Shown: positions 1 to 12,410, numbered from the stretch's first letter. The stretch is DNA of 64,000 nt from Metallyticus violacea (GCA_030762175.1 CM060834.1:70526001-70590000); one strand, 5' to 3'. A program made the numbers and translations. Notes: generated by a model not told the origin, from the sequence alone.

Positions 1-950
1 TGCATCCTGGATCTTCTATTGGACTTCAGGTTCTAAGGAATTCCAAAGAAAGGATGACACACATAATCATACAGGTTGTGAGAAAGACTACCTACACAGT
101 AACGAAAACACGAAAGACCCTTTCACCTCACATGGAAATGACTTAGAAAATCAATACTACGCTTACATTGAGTAGTATGAACCTGCGATCGTATATAGGT
201 GATCGACTAGTTCAATAAGGAAAATTGTCAATTCATGAATAAAAATTAACGCTCTTACAGCCTTAATGAGTGCTTCGCCCATGCATGTTGAAAATAAGAT
301 TTTCTAATATAGGGGACCAAATTAACATACATCAGAGACATAAACATTTCATTAATTTTGTCCGGAGGTTGTATCTGCCTTCCTCTCCATAACCTTAAAA
401 CACGCTCTAAGACCCAATAAGTACTATTATTACATTGCACCGAACATCACTTTACTTATCATTCCCGTAATCACAACCCGTTTCTGGAATTCATAGCCAC
501 GGAATGTCAGTGGCTGCCAAACTTTAAGAGCATATCATAAAACATGCTTGCATTAGAAATAATGGATTACTCTAGATTTAGATTCCTTGTGTTGCAATAC
601 AGGCATTTATTTGCTTTAGCATTCTGTAGAATTATTCATTCTATTTTTACAATTCTTATTGCTATTACTATCATTAATGCTTTTTATCTCCTTCATAGTA
701 TTATTAGAGTTTTTCATTTTTATATTTTACTACCACATTCATTGCCACTTTTATGATTTACACAGGTTCATAAGTGTACGAATTATCATTGTTAATGTTT
801 GTATTATTATTATTCTTTTTGTTTTTCCTTTCTTACAAAAATATTTTTCAGTATTCATTTTCATTATCCATATTTTTGTATTAGCATACATTAATTTATC
901 TACTTCTTGGCTTACATAGGTATATATGTACGAATATTGTACTTTTTATG
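1..950. other. AT-rich stretch, no gene recognised
   Basis: No protein motif, RNA gene or repeat end was recognised. The open frames at 544-919 are low-complexity Ile/Leu/Phe-rich translations of T-rich DNA and are not credible genes. The right part may be the decayed 3' UTR of the LINE-like tail that follows. Confidence 0.6.
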
Positions 951-954
951 TTAA

Positions 955-1080
955 TGTTTTAATAATATTGTTTCTAAAACTGTAATGCAATTAATAATGT
1001 AATTATTATATTGGTACAGTGGAAGAGAAAGCCTGTTGGACCGATCTCTGGCAGAACAAATAAATAAATAATAAAATACA
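955..1080 (+). mobile_element. Possible LINE 3' end with TAAA-rich tail
   Basis: A short GC-richer block containing GCCTGTTGGACCGATCTC is followed by CAGAACAAATAAATAAATAA. A GC-rich terminal block followed by an AAATAAAT-type tail is usual for the 3' ends of many arthropod non-LTR retrotransposons. No coding sequence was found upstream, so this would be a strongly 5'-truncated or decayed copy. The assignment is inference from the tail style only. Confidence 0.35.
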
Positions 1081-2276
1081 AATAAGTACATTTTTAAAAA
1101 GTATTATATTTTTAAGAATATCTAGGTCAACTAGTTGAAAACTTAATTTTAAGGTATTTATACGGACAGGAAAATAGTTTTATTTTATGCAGACTTTAAA
1201 CATTGGGTATATGCTTCTAGTTGAAAAAGACGCGCTATTTAAAGCTTTATACCTTGAACTGTCATCCGTTTGTTAGAATTAGTAACACAAATCACAGGTA
1301 CAGCTCTGGTTTAACGACACTCCAATACCTGACTTTAACAACTGTCCACATGTAAAACCCCTTCAACATGGCAACTGAACCAGGAGAGACAATGAGAGTA
1401 TGGCTCCAAGAAATGGACACAATTCTGGGGCGTATATAATGTATCTCTGTGGAATGTGCGGTCCATTTCTATTTCATGTAGCTGAAGGTGAAGGCAATAT
1501 ATTAGAGACTGCTCTTTCCTCAGATTCTGTTGCTCGTTTTATGTCACACACTGGGGCTTAAAAGATTTTACCACCTTCAACTGATAAAAGCGAACCGTTT
1601 ATCTCTTCATGTCAGTGATAATGACCATGACAAGAGCTAGAGCGCAAGGGTTCTAGTTTTAGAATATTGTTCGTGCAATTTAAATATTCGCCAAACTACT
1701 TTTATGCCAGGTCGATAAATTAATGTTTAGTTGTTTTTGTTCACTTGAGCTTTTCTTCTTTTAAACATTTTTACGATCTGAGCTAACGCTTAAAAGAAAA
1801 GGTAAGAATAACTATCTTCAGCATGCATTTCGATTTTTGGGGTAATCTTTTTAGTTTTTTTTTCTGTATATTGTTGTAATTTGCAATCTAAAAATTGACA
1901 CTGATAATATAACATTTTCTGTAATATAATAGTTAAAATAGGACATTGGTAATTGTTAAAAAAAGAACAGTTAAATAAATAACATTCCCACGGTTTGTTA
2001 GTTATGAGTAGTGGTAGTATTTTTACTGCCCCTTATGCAATTATTATTTCATAATTGCATAATGTTTTTGTTTAATTGAGATTAATTATAGTTTTTAAGT
2101 TTAGAAGCTTGCAACAAATATTTAGCTGGTAGCAGTAAAGTTATGCGGTCCGGCTTTATGTTGACGCGAGTCACCATTTGTACTGTTCAATATTTTTAAC
2201 TACATGTATGTAACTATTAGGTAGTATAAAATAATTACATTTCCGATTTTTTGACAATTTTCATTTGACATCTTTC
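1081..2276. other. No feature recognised
   Basis: AT-rich sequence read on both strands. No coherent translation, tRNA-like box or terminal repeat was seen. Confidence 0.55.
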
Positions 2277-2292
2277 CCTAAGATGAATTAAT

Positions 2293-2575
2293 GCCGAACC
2301 AAGTGGTTTAGAGGTAACCATACTTGCCTCGTAAACCCAAGATCGCGGGTTCGATTCCGGCCAGGGTCGACGGATTTTTTAGGGTATAAAAATCCTAAGT
2401 ATAGCTTCCGTCGGAAGGGAAGCAAAGCTGTAGGTCCCATGTCGTGATTTGCGGCACGAAAAAGAACCTCAAACCTGAAAGAAGAGGCCACCGAGCAAAA
2501 TTTACTGGCCGTTTCAAGTCCTGAATGGGACGCTGATGACCTGAGATGCTAAAGGGCGTCTGTAAATAAAAAAAT
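2293..2575 (+). mobile_element. SINE-A copy 1 (tRNA-derived)
   Basis: A tRNA-like head with an A-box-like segment (AGTGGTTTAGAGG) and a B box (GGGTTCGATTCC, about 2347-2358) is followed by a body shared with four other copies in the window. Shared blocks are GGATTTTTT, AAAAATCCTAAGTAT, TCGGAAGGGAAG, GGCACGAAAAAGAACCTCAA and GGGACGCTGATGACCTGAGA, ending in GTAAATAAA. The five copies define the family within the window itself. Possible diverged target-site duplications flank it (CCTAAGATGAA near 2277 and CCTAAAGACGAA near 2585). Transcription would be by RNA polymerase III, with mobility borrowed from a LINE. Confidence 0.85.
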
Positions 2576-2599
2576 CAACAAATCCTAAAGACGAACCAT

Positions 2600-3400
2600 T
2601 TACACAGATTTTCAAGTTAGCGAAACACAGGAGGATATGCTTTCTAAAATATAATCATTTACTTGTGTACTTCAATCTCCAAGCCAACGCGGTAAGTTTC
2701 AAAGTTCCCTGTGATACCAATACAACGGAGGGGGGGATCCATACGTCATCAAAGGCGGTTAACTACGAGCCTAGCTTTGTTCTTCGGAGCGTGGCCAACA
2801 TCATTTTCGACATCCGTGCACATTTGTTTACCTGGAGATTAAATGTGCAGTAGAGCGACTTTAGTAAACATTGGTGTGTATGAATTGCGTGTTGTGCTTT
2901 AACAATGTGCATGTCAAATTTTGTTATTAAAAGTTTTACGTATTCAGCATATTAATCAAGCAAAAACAAATAACCGCTGAACGCAGGGGACAAATAATCG
3001 GATTATTTTCTAGCAAACAGCCAGGAATTAAGTATGGGCATTTTGACGCGATGTACTACAAAGTGGACATTTCTAAATAGTTCAGTAACTGAAGAAGAGG
3101 CACTAGAAACAGTTAAACTGAAAATCTAATGAAAGAATAGGGTAGATATTAGCTATTTTTAAAGTTGGGCCGATACCAGTTTTTTTTTCTTTTTCAATAC
3201 CTTTACACGTCTTATTTAACAATTATCTAATTTTACTATTTCGAGAATATTAATATATCATACAAATAGATCTGAATTTCTACCCACAGGTTTGTGAAGC
3301 TCAGTAAAAACACTTTTATGAACTAAGGTGACATTTTAAGTTCTTGACCTCCCCAAGAAAACACAAGATTTAATAGAAACGTGTTTTTTTATTTTAAATA
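2600..3400. other. No feature recognised
   Basis: AT-rich spacer between SINE-A copy 1 and the mariner relic. Its right end (about 3330-3400) may hold the decayed 3' UTR and terminal repeat of that mariner, but no terminal inverted repeat pair could be shown. Confidence 0.5.
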
Positions 3401-3404
3401 TTTT

Positions 3405-3900
3405 TATTTTTCAACATAGTTATCTTAAAATGGAACACATTTAGTCCATCCACTTCCCAACATTTTAATAACCTCAGTAAAATAAAATTTGTCCAAATGT
3501 GTAAAATAAGCATCTTTCTAAGGTTCAACCTCATCATTTGATGCGAATATTCGTCCAGCCATTCATTTCTTCAGGTTGGGAAAGAAAAAGTAATAGCAGG
3601 GAGCCAAATCCGGTGAATATTACGGATGCGGAAACACTTGGAAGCGAAGGTCATGCAGTTTTGCAGCAACAATACTGGAATTGTGTAAAGGCACATTATC
3701 GTGATGAAAGAGAACTTTATTTTTCGCAAGGCGTGAATGTTTTTTGCCCTTCTGGAGGTAGTCTACCAGCATCACACAACGAGAATCCCAGAAAACCGTG
3801 ACCAAGACTTTTGCTGCAGATGAAACCATTTTTGGTTTCTTTGGTTCACTTTCACATGTTGCCACCCACTGTTTGGATTACTCCTTCGTCTCTGGCTGTT
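3405..3900 (-). pseudogene. Mariner transposase relic (mellifera-like)
   Basis: Read on the minus strand, the sequence gives C-terminal mariner transposase blocks in order: SKQWVATCESEPKKPK, TVFWDS, DYLQKGK, KVLFHHDN (second catalytic Asp), HP-YSPDLAP (third catalytic Asp block, DD34D type), FPNLKK, FASNDEVEP, W-TKC and a final NYVEK followed by a stop at about 3405. In-frame stops interrupt the DDE segment and the C-terminal part. Between DYLQKGK and KHSRLAKNKVLF the copy is shorter than the family. The N-terminal HTH region was not found beyond the SINE that abuts the copy at its N-terminal side. It cannot encode active enzyme. Confidence 0.85.
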
Positions 3901-3909
3901 GTGATTTTT

Positions 3910-4200
3910 TTATTTGTTTTATTTGCAAACGCTCTTTAACATCTCAGGTCATCATCGTCCCATTCAACTCAGGGCGTGAAATGGCCGACAAATTTTGCTG
4001 AGGCCTCTCCTTTAAGGGTTTAGGTTCTTTTTCGTGCCGTAAATGTACGACACTGGACACACGGCTTTACTTCCCTTCCGAAGGAACCCATACTTAGAAT
4101 TTTTACGCCTCGAAAAAAATCATCGACCCTGACCCGGTTTGAACCCGCGATCTTGGTTATAGGAGGAAAGCATGGCTACCATTACACCACCAGGACCGAC
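3910..4200 (-). mobile_element. SINE-A copy 2
   Basis: This is the reverse complement of the SINE-A consensus. The tail side (AACGCTCTTTAACATCTCAG) is at the left. The B box, read as GGTTTGAACCC on the plus strand, lies near 4137-4147. The head complement ACCACCAGGACCGA is at the right end. It abuts the mariner relic. The tRNA acceptor complement CCAGGACCGA is well kept. Confidence 0.87.
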
Positions 4201-6608
4201 GGCTGGAGTGATGAATTCATATTTCATCTACTTTCCAGGAATCTCGTTTAAAACGTTCAAACACCTTGCGTTCAAACATCATTCGATTGCTTTTTTGTTC
4301 CATTGTTAATAAACGCGAAAACTTTCTCATAGATATAACTTCGTGTAAAATTAGTGGACACGGCCTATCGAGACCTTTGCCAACTCGCGCATTATCGAAG
4401 TTTTGTCACAATCTCGTCGGTCGTGCAGTTTTGGAATGCCTTGAACGGATGTACGACCATGCTAAAATTCAGTGGCCCACTTTTTAACCGTCAAAAACAA
4501 AGAAAAGAATCCTTTAATGTGAATGTAACTTCTTTTGTATTTCCGTTGGGGTAAGCTCTTCAAAACGAAATACTTTATCACATCTCGTATTTCGATTTTA
4601 TCCACTTTATAAAAATATTAACACTAGTTTGTTTAAACAATCGTCACAAACAAGTGACTACACTTAGCGTCTGAAACTTTAATGCGCGCCATCTAAAGGA
4701 TGATACTTAACAGCTATCATAGTAATTCGGGCATTCTCGACATTTCTAAGTGAGGCCAAGAAATTTTAGAACATCTCCCGCAGTTCCAAACTTAACTCAT
4801 AAAAAAGAAGGTCTTCTGTCATTTCAAAATAACAACTAATGGAAAACCAGCTTTCTTGCTAAAGATGCTGATGCAGAAGTACGATATTGTTACAACAAGT
4901 TATTTGTAAGTAGACAGTTTAACGGATCACATGATATGCTTACCAATTATTTTTGTTAATTATTATTATTATTATTGGTCATACTCAGAACTGAGGTTAT
5001 CTTGTAGGCGGAATGTAGTTTTTCCACATCCACGAAAAGTTATAAAAATAAAATAGTCAAAGTAATTCAGTTGTACTTTTAGAAAATTCCGACTTCAAAC
5101 CGTTATTCAGCACGATTTATTTCCCTAGTACAACTTTATCTTAGGTATATTGTCGTCAGATAGTCGCCCTTAGAAGCACACCCAATTTCTAGGCATATGC
5201 AATTTAGAAACTTATGAACATAACACATGTTTCTTGGGATATTTTAAAATTTGGTAGTTGTCATAATATTAATTAGAACTTGATATATCAATAAAGTAAC
5301 AAAGCATCGAGATCATGTACAGGAGTATAGTTCAATATCGATACATCTTGAGTATCGATAAATTCTACATATTTCATAATTAATAACATAAACTTAATGA
5401 TATTTTAAATATATAATATAATTATGAATATATTGATTACTACTGCAGCTAAGTTGTAATAGAAATACATTTTTAAACTAATTTTAAGAGAACAGAATGA
5501 AAAAGTCATGATGATATTGGAGTCTCGTGAGACAATACTGAAAGCAAAGTTACATATCAACTAGTATATTTTAGTACATTTATGGATTGTACCAGCGATT
5601 CAGTAGTGAGGTTAGACACATTAAAGTTCTGCCATATTTCTGGAGGTTTTTTACATAACAATACGAGAATACCAGGAGCGAATCGTCAATTAAAGCTATA
5701 AGACTGAGCTTGCTCAACATTGGTGTGTTAATTTTTATTGAAACATTAAATACTTGAGCTGGGCGCTGCCTGTGGCGCAATATCCGATTACCAATAATAT
5801 GGCAGAAGACTCGGATGACTTGCTCAAACGTAGTAGTAATTTTTCAGCTGTCAAGGTGAAGGGGTCTTTCAATTACTGTGTAGGCTAGCCTTGGTCTCGG
5901 CCTAGTGGCTCAACTTGTGCTGTTCTGGGATTTTGTAGAACTTGAAGCCGAACATTCAACATTTTAATATATATTATTACGATATTTTTGGACATAGTGT
6001 ATTAATGTGGAATTATGTAATTGTTTTGTTTTAACAGTAAAGGATACTTACTATGAATTATTTTTAAAACTCTTTCTTAAACACCCTCAATCATAGTTTA
6101 CACGGAACCATAGGTCGTATGATAGGTGCTTTTTCTTTATAGTTGTTCGTGGAAAATTACCTATTTTTAATATTGCACATATTGATTTAATTTAATTATC
6201 ACGCATTGGCGCTGAACCCCCCCCCCCCGCCCGAGGAACTTGTCGCCGGAGAAACTTGCCTGTCTATTGTAAATGAATTTTTTGGATACTCACAGCTAAA
6301 ATTACCTATTATAATTACACTAAGTGATAATTTAGTTATAGTCTGGATGTATCGTTGCGTAGTTATTACGACAGGCGACAATATCAAAGAAGGCACTGCA
6401 CATTTTACCAGCGGCGGGTTGGTTTGTTGCAACACAAAATGAGGAGATCCAGTGTGGTGGACAATGTGTAGCAATAATTTAAGGCGTCATTTTTTATGCT
6501 TGTTACTACAGACACAGTATACAATTCACTTGCTGCCACAGAAATGTAAATACATTAGATTATACTAGCATTAAAACATATCAATTAAGTTTAATGTATT
6601 CTGAAGGT
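4201..6608. other. No gene recognised
   Basis: AT-rich sequence. Small items only: a nine-base-pair stem TATCGATAC/GTATCGATA near 5336-5361 and a cytosine run at about 6219-6228. The open frames crossing that run are Pro- or Gly-rich artefacts of low-complexity DNA. Confidence 0.55.
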
Positions 6609-6614
6609 TATACA

Positions 6615-7005
6615 GGCTGTTTCCGAAATACTTTCATTAACTTTGGCGGCGGTTCCACATACCAAAACAAGAAAAAATATCGATATAAACATATGTCCGC
6701 AAATCCTTAGTTTTTGAGTTATTCATGCGAATAATATTTAGTCATATAAGCATGCAATGCTGATGCACCAATTGCATCAGCAGACATGTATCGGTAAAAT
6801 CATTCAATTAACTAACAAAATAAATTTTTATTTTCCGTTACGAATTTAAGTTGTTAGATGGCACCTTGAAACGCGTTGAAGTAAACTTTCATTATTAACT
6901 CAAAAACTAACTATTTCCGGATGTATGTTTATATGAATTTTTTTCTTGTTTTGGCGTGAGGAACCCGCCACCAAAGTTTCTAAAAGCATTTCCGAAATGC
7001 ATTCA
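6615..7005. mobile_element. Foldback element with long terminal inverted repeats
   Basis: The left arm (about 6615-6730) and the right arm (about 6885-7005) are imperfect reverse complements over more than 100 bases. Shared landmarks are the outer TTTCCGAAAT/ATTTCGGAAAT, then AACTTTGG, GGCGG, CCAAAACAAGAAAAAA, ATATAAACATA and TTAGTTTTTGAGTTA. The centre holds a perfect 10-bp hairpin (TGCTGATGCA/TGCATCAGCA, 6758-6782). There is no coding capacity. This is a MITE-like or foldback structure of unknown superfamily, with no target-site duplication identified. Confidence 0.75.
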
Positions 7006-7183
7006 ATAATTTTGCTATCTTGAGAACCACCAAGATTTAGTAAACTCTGCGCCTCTGTCATCACATACATTAAATTAGTAATAATGCCACAGTTTTAACA
7101 CGGCACATTTTATTACATCGTAGAACCGTTGTATCTTTATTTATAAGAAAGTAGACTTTCCATAATTTCGACATGCCACGTCA

Positions 7184-7486
7184 CTGCCTATCCTACCGCC
7201 ACGGATGGCCGAGGTCGTTAAGGCGCGAGCTCGTAAGTGAAAGGTCTGGGATTCGATTCCCGTCAGGACTGTCCTCCCTGACGGAGGTTTTCTCCAGGTT
7301 TTCCTTAGTCCTCATAAATGACAAATGTCGGGGAGGCTCCCTAAACTTAGGCCTGGAACGTTTCCTCGCTTAAAAAACTCTTTTTCCCAATTTATCATTT
7401 CATCTCACTTATCAGTGTCCACCGCCTGTGGTGTCTCTGTAGTTAAAACGGGCGTCAAATACTATTAAAAAAACCTGCCCACCCTA
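7184..7486 (+). mobile_element. SINE-B copy 1 (tRNA-Leu/Ser-like head)
   Basis: The head GGATGGCCGAGGTCGTTAAG matches the long D-arm style of Leu/Ser tRNAs, and the B box GGGATTCGATTCC is followed by GTCAGGACTGTCCTCCCTGA. The body blocks TCCTCATAAATGACAAATG, CCTAAACTTAGGCCTGGAAC, CCCAATTTATCATTTCATCT and CACCGCCTGTGGT recur in six other copies. It ends in a short adenine tail. Flanking direct repeats 7184-7195 and 7475-7486 (CTGCCTATCCTA / CTGCCCACCCTA, two mismatches) look like target-site duplications, which fixes the ends. Confidence 0.9.
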
Positions 7487-8042
7487 TACCAAATTTCACA
7501 CTTCGCCACTGTAGAGTATGCATAGAACTTAGCAAGAAAATTCATCACATGCAAAGTAAAAACGAGGAGTATAACCGTATAAAGGCTACGAATTATTGAC
7601 CCCTACCTCCTGTATGAATGCCAGAACAAACTTAGTACCGAATGGAAATCTGCCCTCAGCGTACCACTAATCCATAGATGAAATATTTTTTTGAGAGGAT
7701 AGCAACCTGCGATGAAAAGGGGCTGGAGCAGTGCAATTCTCAGGTAAGGGAACAATGGTTAGAATAAGGAATTAAAATTGTTGTTAAAAGAATCCACTTT
7801 GAGAGAGAAAAGTCTTGTGTCTGGTGAAATTATGAAGTATTCAACTTTTGAACTCGTTCCCATAGGGTTTCTATTGATGCGCGCTTTATTCTGGTCAAAT
7901 TTCACAAATATAATATTGCTTTTGCTGAAAGATATCCGACATTGATGAATAGAATTAGAATTCTGTTGCAACAGAACAATGCAATATACCACATTGCTCA
8001 GAAAGCTTAGGAACTGATTGCAACCGAACTCCTATAATTTTT
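7487..8042. other. No feature recognised
   Basis: Spacer between two SINE-B copies in opposite orientation. The minus-strand open frame at 7759-7992 has no recognisable motif. Confidence 0.5.
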
Positions 8043-8312
8043 TTTAATGATGTTTAAAGCCCGTTTTTACTACGGAGGTACCACAGGCTGATACTTGAGA
8101 TGAAATGATATATTGGGAAAGGGTTTTTTTTTTAAGGAAGGAAACGTTCCAGGCCTAATTTTAGGGTAATTCCCCGACATTTGCTAGTTATGAAGGCTGA
8201 GGAAAACCTGGAAAAACCCTCAGTCAGGGAGGACGGTCCTGGGCAGATTCGAACCCCAGGCCTACCGCTCAAGATTCCGTGCCCTAACGACCTCGGCCAC
8301 CAGTGGCGGTAA
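8043..8312 (-). mobile_element. SINE-B copy 2
   Basis: Reverse complement of SINE-B. The poly-T side is at about 8038-8045, then CCCGTTTTTACTACGG, AAACGTTCCAGGCCTAA, GAGGAAAACCTGGAAAAA, the B-box complement ATTCGAACCCC and the head complement AACGACCTCGGCCACC. With copy 1 it forms an inverted pair about 560 bases apart. The flanks AACTCCTAT and AACTTCTAC may be a decayed target-site duplication. Confidence 0.88.
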
Positions 8313-10382
8313 CTTCTACCATACCTGGCTTACAGCCTAATCTCGCACCTTCGGACCCATGGTTCGCTTTCTTCGAGGAGGAAAGTTGGCAAAGTTTCAA
8401 ATTGATATCGCCGATTCTTTGTGTCACAACTTACAATTAATCATCAAGGAATCACAGCACTAAATGAAAACCTACTCAGGGCTACAGAACTTAATGTGTT
8501 CTATAGGGCAACTAACAGTATGCAAAATTTATTAAAAAAACATTGTCTATAAGATAGTGCCTAGTACCTGTATAATAAAATAAAAAATCTGCGATTAAGT
8601 CCCCGTTGCGCTAGCGATCCAATCAGGCATAAGTATTTGTGGAGAATATGTACGCAACATTTCCATGATCTTTTCATTTGGATGAAAGTGTTGCCTTGTT
8701 GTTCATCTTTCACAAGTCAAAGCAGTTTTCTCGGGGTTGTGATGGTCAATTAGTTTGTTCCCTTAGTCCAGAGATTTTTATAGGATTGAATTAGAGCATA
8801 AGACCAATTAATTAAATTTTGTCTTATCAATAATTAAAGCAGTCTTAAAGTGCACAGTTATAACCCGGGGATCCTTATCCATGTGATGGCTAATGCTGAT
8901 TTGGTTTACTTTATCTGCAAGGCCTCCTTGGGGATTTTCTCTGCTCTTAATGCACAATATAAACATGCCTTTCACACTAATTAATATACACATCTACATT
9001 TTATATCAAATTGATTGAAGAGGCGTTATTAATTAATTACTAATAATCAGATGCTAACAGAAAGGAACACATGGTAATTTAATGTAACAATTTAGAATTT
9101 AATTGCATTCTCGCCGTAAAAATTAAAATATGCATGTTGTGTTCATTAATGTTCATTGCCTGTGATGCTATATAGTAAAAATGGTCTGAAACATTGTTCA
9201 AGAAAAAACAAAGAAAAAATGTACACACCTTTTGTTGTATTGTGGCTAATGGTCTCTAGATAGAGGTTAGTGTTTTGTCCATCCCCAAATTGTGTGTTAT
9301 GTAATACGTCCAGAGAAATACCATTTGAGAAAGAAGAAAACAAAGACCAAAATGTTCTGGGAACTTGTATTGAACTTTTATCGATAAGGTGAAACATGAA
9401 AGTTTTTAGCACAGCCAAACTTCTTTTCGTAAATCTGTTATCAAGATTTCAGGTTAGTAAGATTAACGAAATATCTAGTTAACTATTATTTTCAAACAAA
9501 ATAGGCGTTTATATTGCAAATCATTGCTTTTAATTGCCAAGTAGGGAGTTAAGAGCGTTTCATATCCTCATTTGTCATTATAAAAGTATATGGAAGGAAA
9601 TAAAATAAAAGAGAACTAATATCTCGGAAAGAAACTCCCCCCCCCTCTCTCTCTCTGCAACTGTGACGAAAGAGCACCAGCTCACACTTGTTACTGGATT
9701 TGAACCGTAAAGAGAAATTCAAATTTCACAGTTATGGAAAGAATGCCAAGAACAAATAGAAAGTTTCTGATAGGAAGGCTGATAAATCAGCCAGAACAAC
9801 GTAACAAGATTGTAAAGAGAGGGGGCGACAATATACAAAGGCCAAATACAATGGCAGGATCCAATGAAGTGCTGAATAATATGATGGTATAAATCAAAGT
9901 CGGGCAAACAAAGTTTTGTAACCATACAGACACGACTTGACGCAATTAAATTTGTTTATTTAATGCTTTTAGTTGCCTTGTAATTTTTAATTGCTTTTAA
10001 ACGTGTTTAAATTATCCTGCACTGAGTGCATTAGGACCATTCCCTATGAAATCGGACTCCAGTGGAACTTATAAATTAATGTTGTCTTAAAATATATAAA
10101 CAGGATAATAAATAATGCTATAATTATGTGAAAGTAGTTTTTCTTTAAGTTCATCAGTTTCCCTGTTTTACAACGATACATTTTTCAAATACATTAAATC
10201 ATTTATTTATAAGGACATAAACCGGAAATACTTATAATAAGATCTTTGAGAAAAAGTTAATTAAGCAGATAGCAAACATTTTGTAAATTAAACATTTTAA
10301 CGTACATTTTAAAACGAGCATAAAATAATTCATATTTCCGTGAAAAACAAAAAATATCCAATGAAAGTTTTCTCGGTTAAAA

Positions 10383-10383
<1 letters not shown>
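8313..10383. other. No gene recognised
   Basis: AT-rich. A C-run/CT-run lies at about 9639-9656. The open frames at 8808-8993, 9146-9418 and 9719-9925 show no family motif and no supporting gene structure. Confidence 0.55.

Positions 10384-10447
<64 letters not shown>
10384..10447. repeat. (ATT)n microsatellite
   Basis: Uninterrupted ATT triplets over roughly 64 bases. Confidence 0.97.
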
Positions 10448-11040
10448 CTAAATTAAATTATATTTTGAACACGTAACTCTTGCTAGTTGCGTCAACTTAC
10501 GGTTATAAAAGGCCGAGCGAGAAATCAGCTGAACTGCATTGATTTTAGAATGTCTGGCTCTTGGCGTGTAAGATAGTTAAGGGCTCATTTCTAAGTTTGA
10601 ATTAATCTTTTCCTACATTTCTTTACGCTGCAGCACAATACATATTAAGACAAGCTGTATATTTGTCGAAATAATTTGCAGTATGGCGTTATTTAATTTT
10701 TTTTAATCGTCATTGTTATACACACACATATACACATATACACACTCTTGTAAAAGAATGACTATATTTTACACATCTTTATGTTCGGCAATCTGTTAGC
10801 TTTGAAATAGATTTTTATTTCATATAGTAAGCAATATTTCCTTCAATGAACCACTCGCTCTATGTGCAGAGGTCAGAAGATGATCGAGCTCCACAGTTCT
10901 ACTCTAATTCCCACGCTTTAAAGCTGGGGAGCCGAAGGGGAGGTCAGTTCGAGTGTACCTCCTAAAGTACGGACGTGTTCTTGTGTGTTGTGAGGCTGTG
11001 TATTAAGTATTCATTAGGCAGCGTAATGCAGTGCATTAAT
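10448..11040. other. No gene recognised; short CA/TA-rich tract
   Basis: Contains a degenerate CA-rich tract at 10721-10746. It may include the 5' flank or terminal repeat of the transposase relic that follows, but no repeat pair was found. Confidence 0.45.
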
Positions 11041-11860
11041 TACACTAATATGGCTCAATTCAGGCATTCTATTCCTCATAAAGTATTTACTTACGATTCG
11101 TACATGCGCACAGAATCGGCTCGTGATGTACGGATAAACAAGTTTTGTGAAACGGGAAATATTCTTGATAAAAGTATTTACAGAAGAAATCTAACATTGC
11201 ACATGCTCTGGAATGTTTCCCTAAAAAAAATAACTTGGACGTCTTTCTCAGCAAACGGGAACTTCCCATTCCTCTGTTCGAACGGCTACAAAGTTACTGA
11301 AATTAAAACCTTATAAAATCACTATGATACATGAGATGACTGCATCCCAGAGCAGATTTTGGAACTAAATTTTGAATAGTGCGTATGACGAAGAAATTAA
11401 CCCTAATCTAATTTTATTTACGACTAATCTTGATTCCACCCAAGTGGGAATGTTAATTCACAAAACAGCTGAAATTGGAGTTCAGAAAAACCTAAACTAC
11501 TTCACGAGGAACCCCTACCCTATCAAAAGAAAGGAGTGGTGCTCCACTAGTGGCAAGAGAAAAATGTGCCATTCTTTTATTTTTAAGAAACAGTTAACAG
11601 TGATAGGTAGGTGAAGACTTTTGCAACCCTTTTCCGTGCCTGTGCGGGAACGTAAAGAATAAATGTACAAGATAAATCCATACACATTGGATCAACTGAA
11701 AAATAACATTCGTGAAGATGTCTTTCATTTCTCGGATAGAACTGCAGAGGGTAATGGTTCCTTTTATTAGCAGATGCCAGATGTATGGAAAAGGAGGCTG
11801 TTCCAGCATCTTACTTAACAATGACGAGTAAGTGCTCATTTTAAGTGTTTGTAATAACTT
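11041..11860 (+). pseudogene. HTH/DUF4817-type transposase relic, copy 1
   Basis: Plus-strand translation, switching frames, gives an insect Tc1/mariner-superfamily transposase with the N-terminal HTH annotated as DUF4817. Blocks in order: IPHKVFTYDSYMRTESAR, ETGNILDK, LGRLSQQTGTSHSSVRTATK, LLKLKPYKIT, DEEINPNLILFT, NVNSQNS-NWSSEKPKLLHE, FYF-ETVNSDR, MYKINPYTLDQLKNNIRED and ELQRVM with a degraded tail. The first catalytic motif, normally FTDEA, reads FTTNL, so the acidic residue is gone. The part between ETVNSDR and the C-terminal block, which would hold the second and third catalytic acids, is missing, and so is part of the N-terminal HTH. Frameshifts and stops are many; it is dead. Confidence 0.82.
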
Positions 11861-12069
11861 ACGCGACAATCATAGCTGCAGATTACTGACTCCCGCTCAC
11901 CACGGTACCAGCTGGAACTGATCGAGCGGTCGTTATGCGTGAAGCAGTCCAGGGAAGAAAATACATTCATTAAATTCGAACTCGGCCTTGTTTATTAGTT
12001 TTAGTGCATTTTAGTGCATTTACAGAAGTGCACAAAGCAAATTTTGACTAAACTTGCAGAAAATATGTG

Positions 12070-12410
12070 GGGAAGTCAGCACACGAAAAGAGTAGTGATG
12101 CCTCAGTAATAACTGAACTAAGTTCTGGAATTTTCTATTTAATTACTAGAAAAGAAAAAGACCTGCAATTGGGACTGAGTGTAATTTTAAACTTTGAAAT
12201 TATGCCTAAAACTATCTACAAGCAATTCTCTTTCCGATAGCAAAGAAAAGAAGTGCAACGAATCAACTCACGTTGAATCAAGGAAATAATTTACAATCAG
12301 TATTACTTCAATACTGACGAATCAACAGATTTAACAAACGTACTTCTTTCGTAAATTAGCATTCAAAATGAGACCCTGCTCTTTATTCCCCTTTGAAAAA
12401 GGGAAGGATA
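12070..12410 (+). pseudogene. hAT-like transposase relic
   Basis: Plus-strand frames read KSSDASVITELSSGIFYLIT, then QRKEVQRIN, then YFNTDESTDLTNVLL at about 12303-12345. The block with DESTDLTN resembles the first conserved motif of the hAT/ZBED-type transposases found as fossils in animals, and the upstream text matches the weakly conserved region before it. Stops and frameshifts break the reading. The zinc finger and dimerisation ends were not seen. This is a motif-level identification only. Confidence 0.5.

Noticed and set aside
544..919. Membrane protein genes
   Set aside because: Hydrophobic translations of T-rich DNA in overlapping frames; no start context or homologous copy.
6199..6474. 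Pro- or Gly-rich small proteins on both strands
   Set aside because: They arise from a cytosine run and have no other support.
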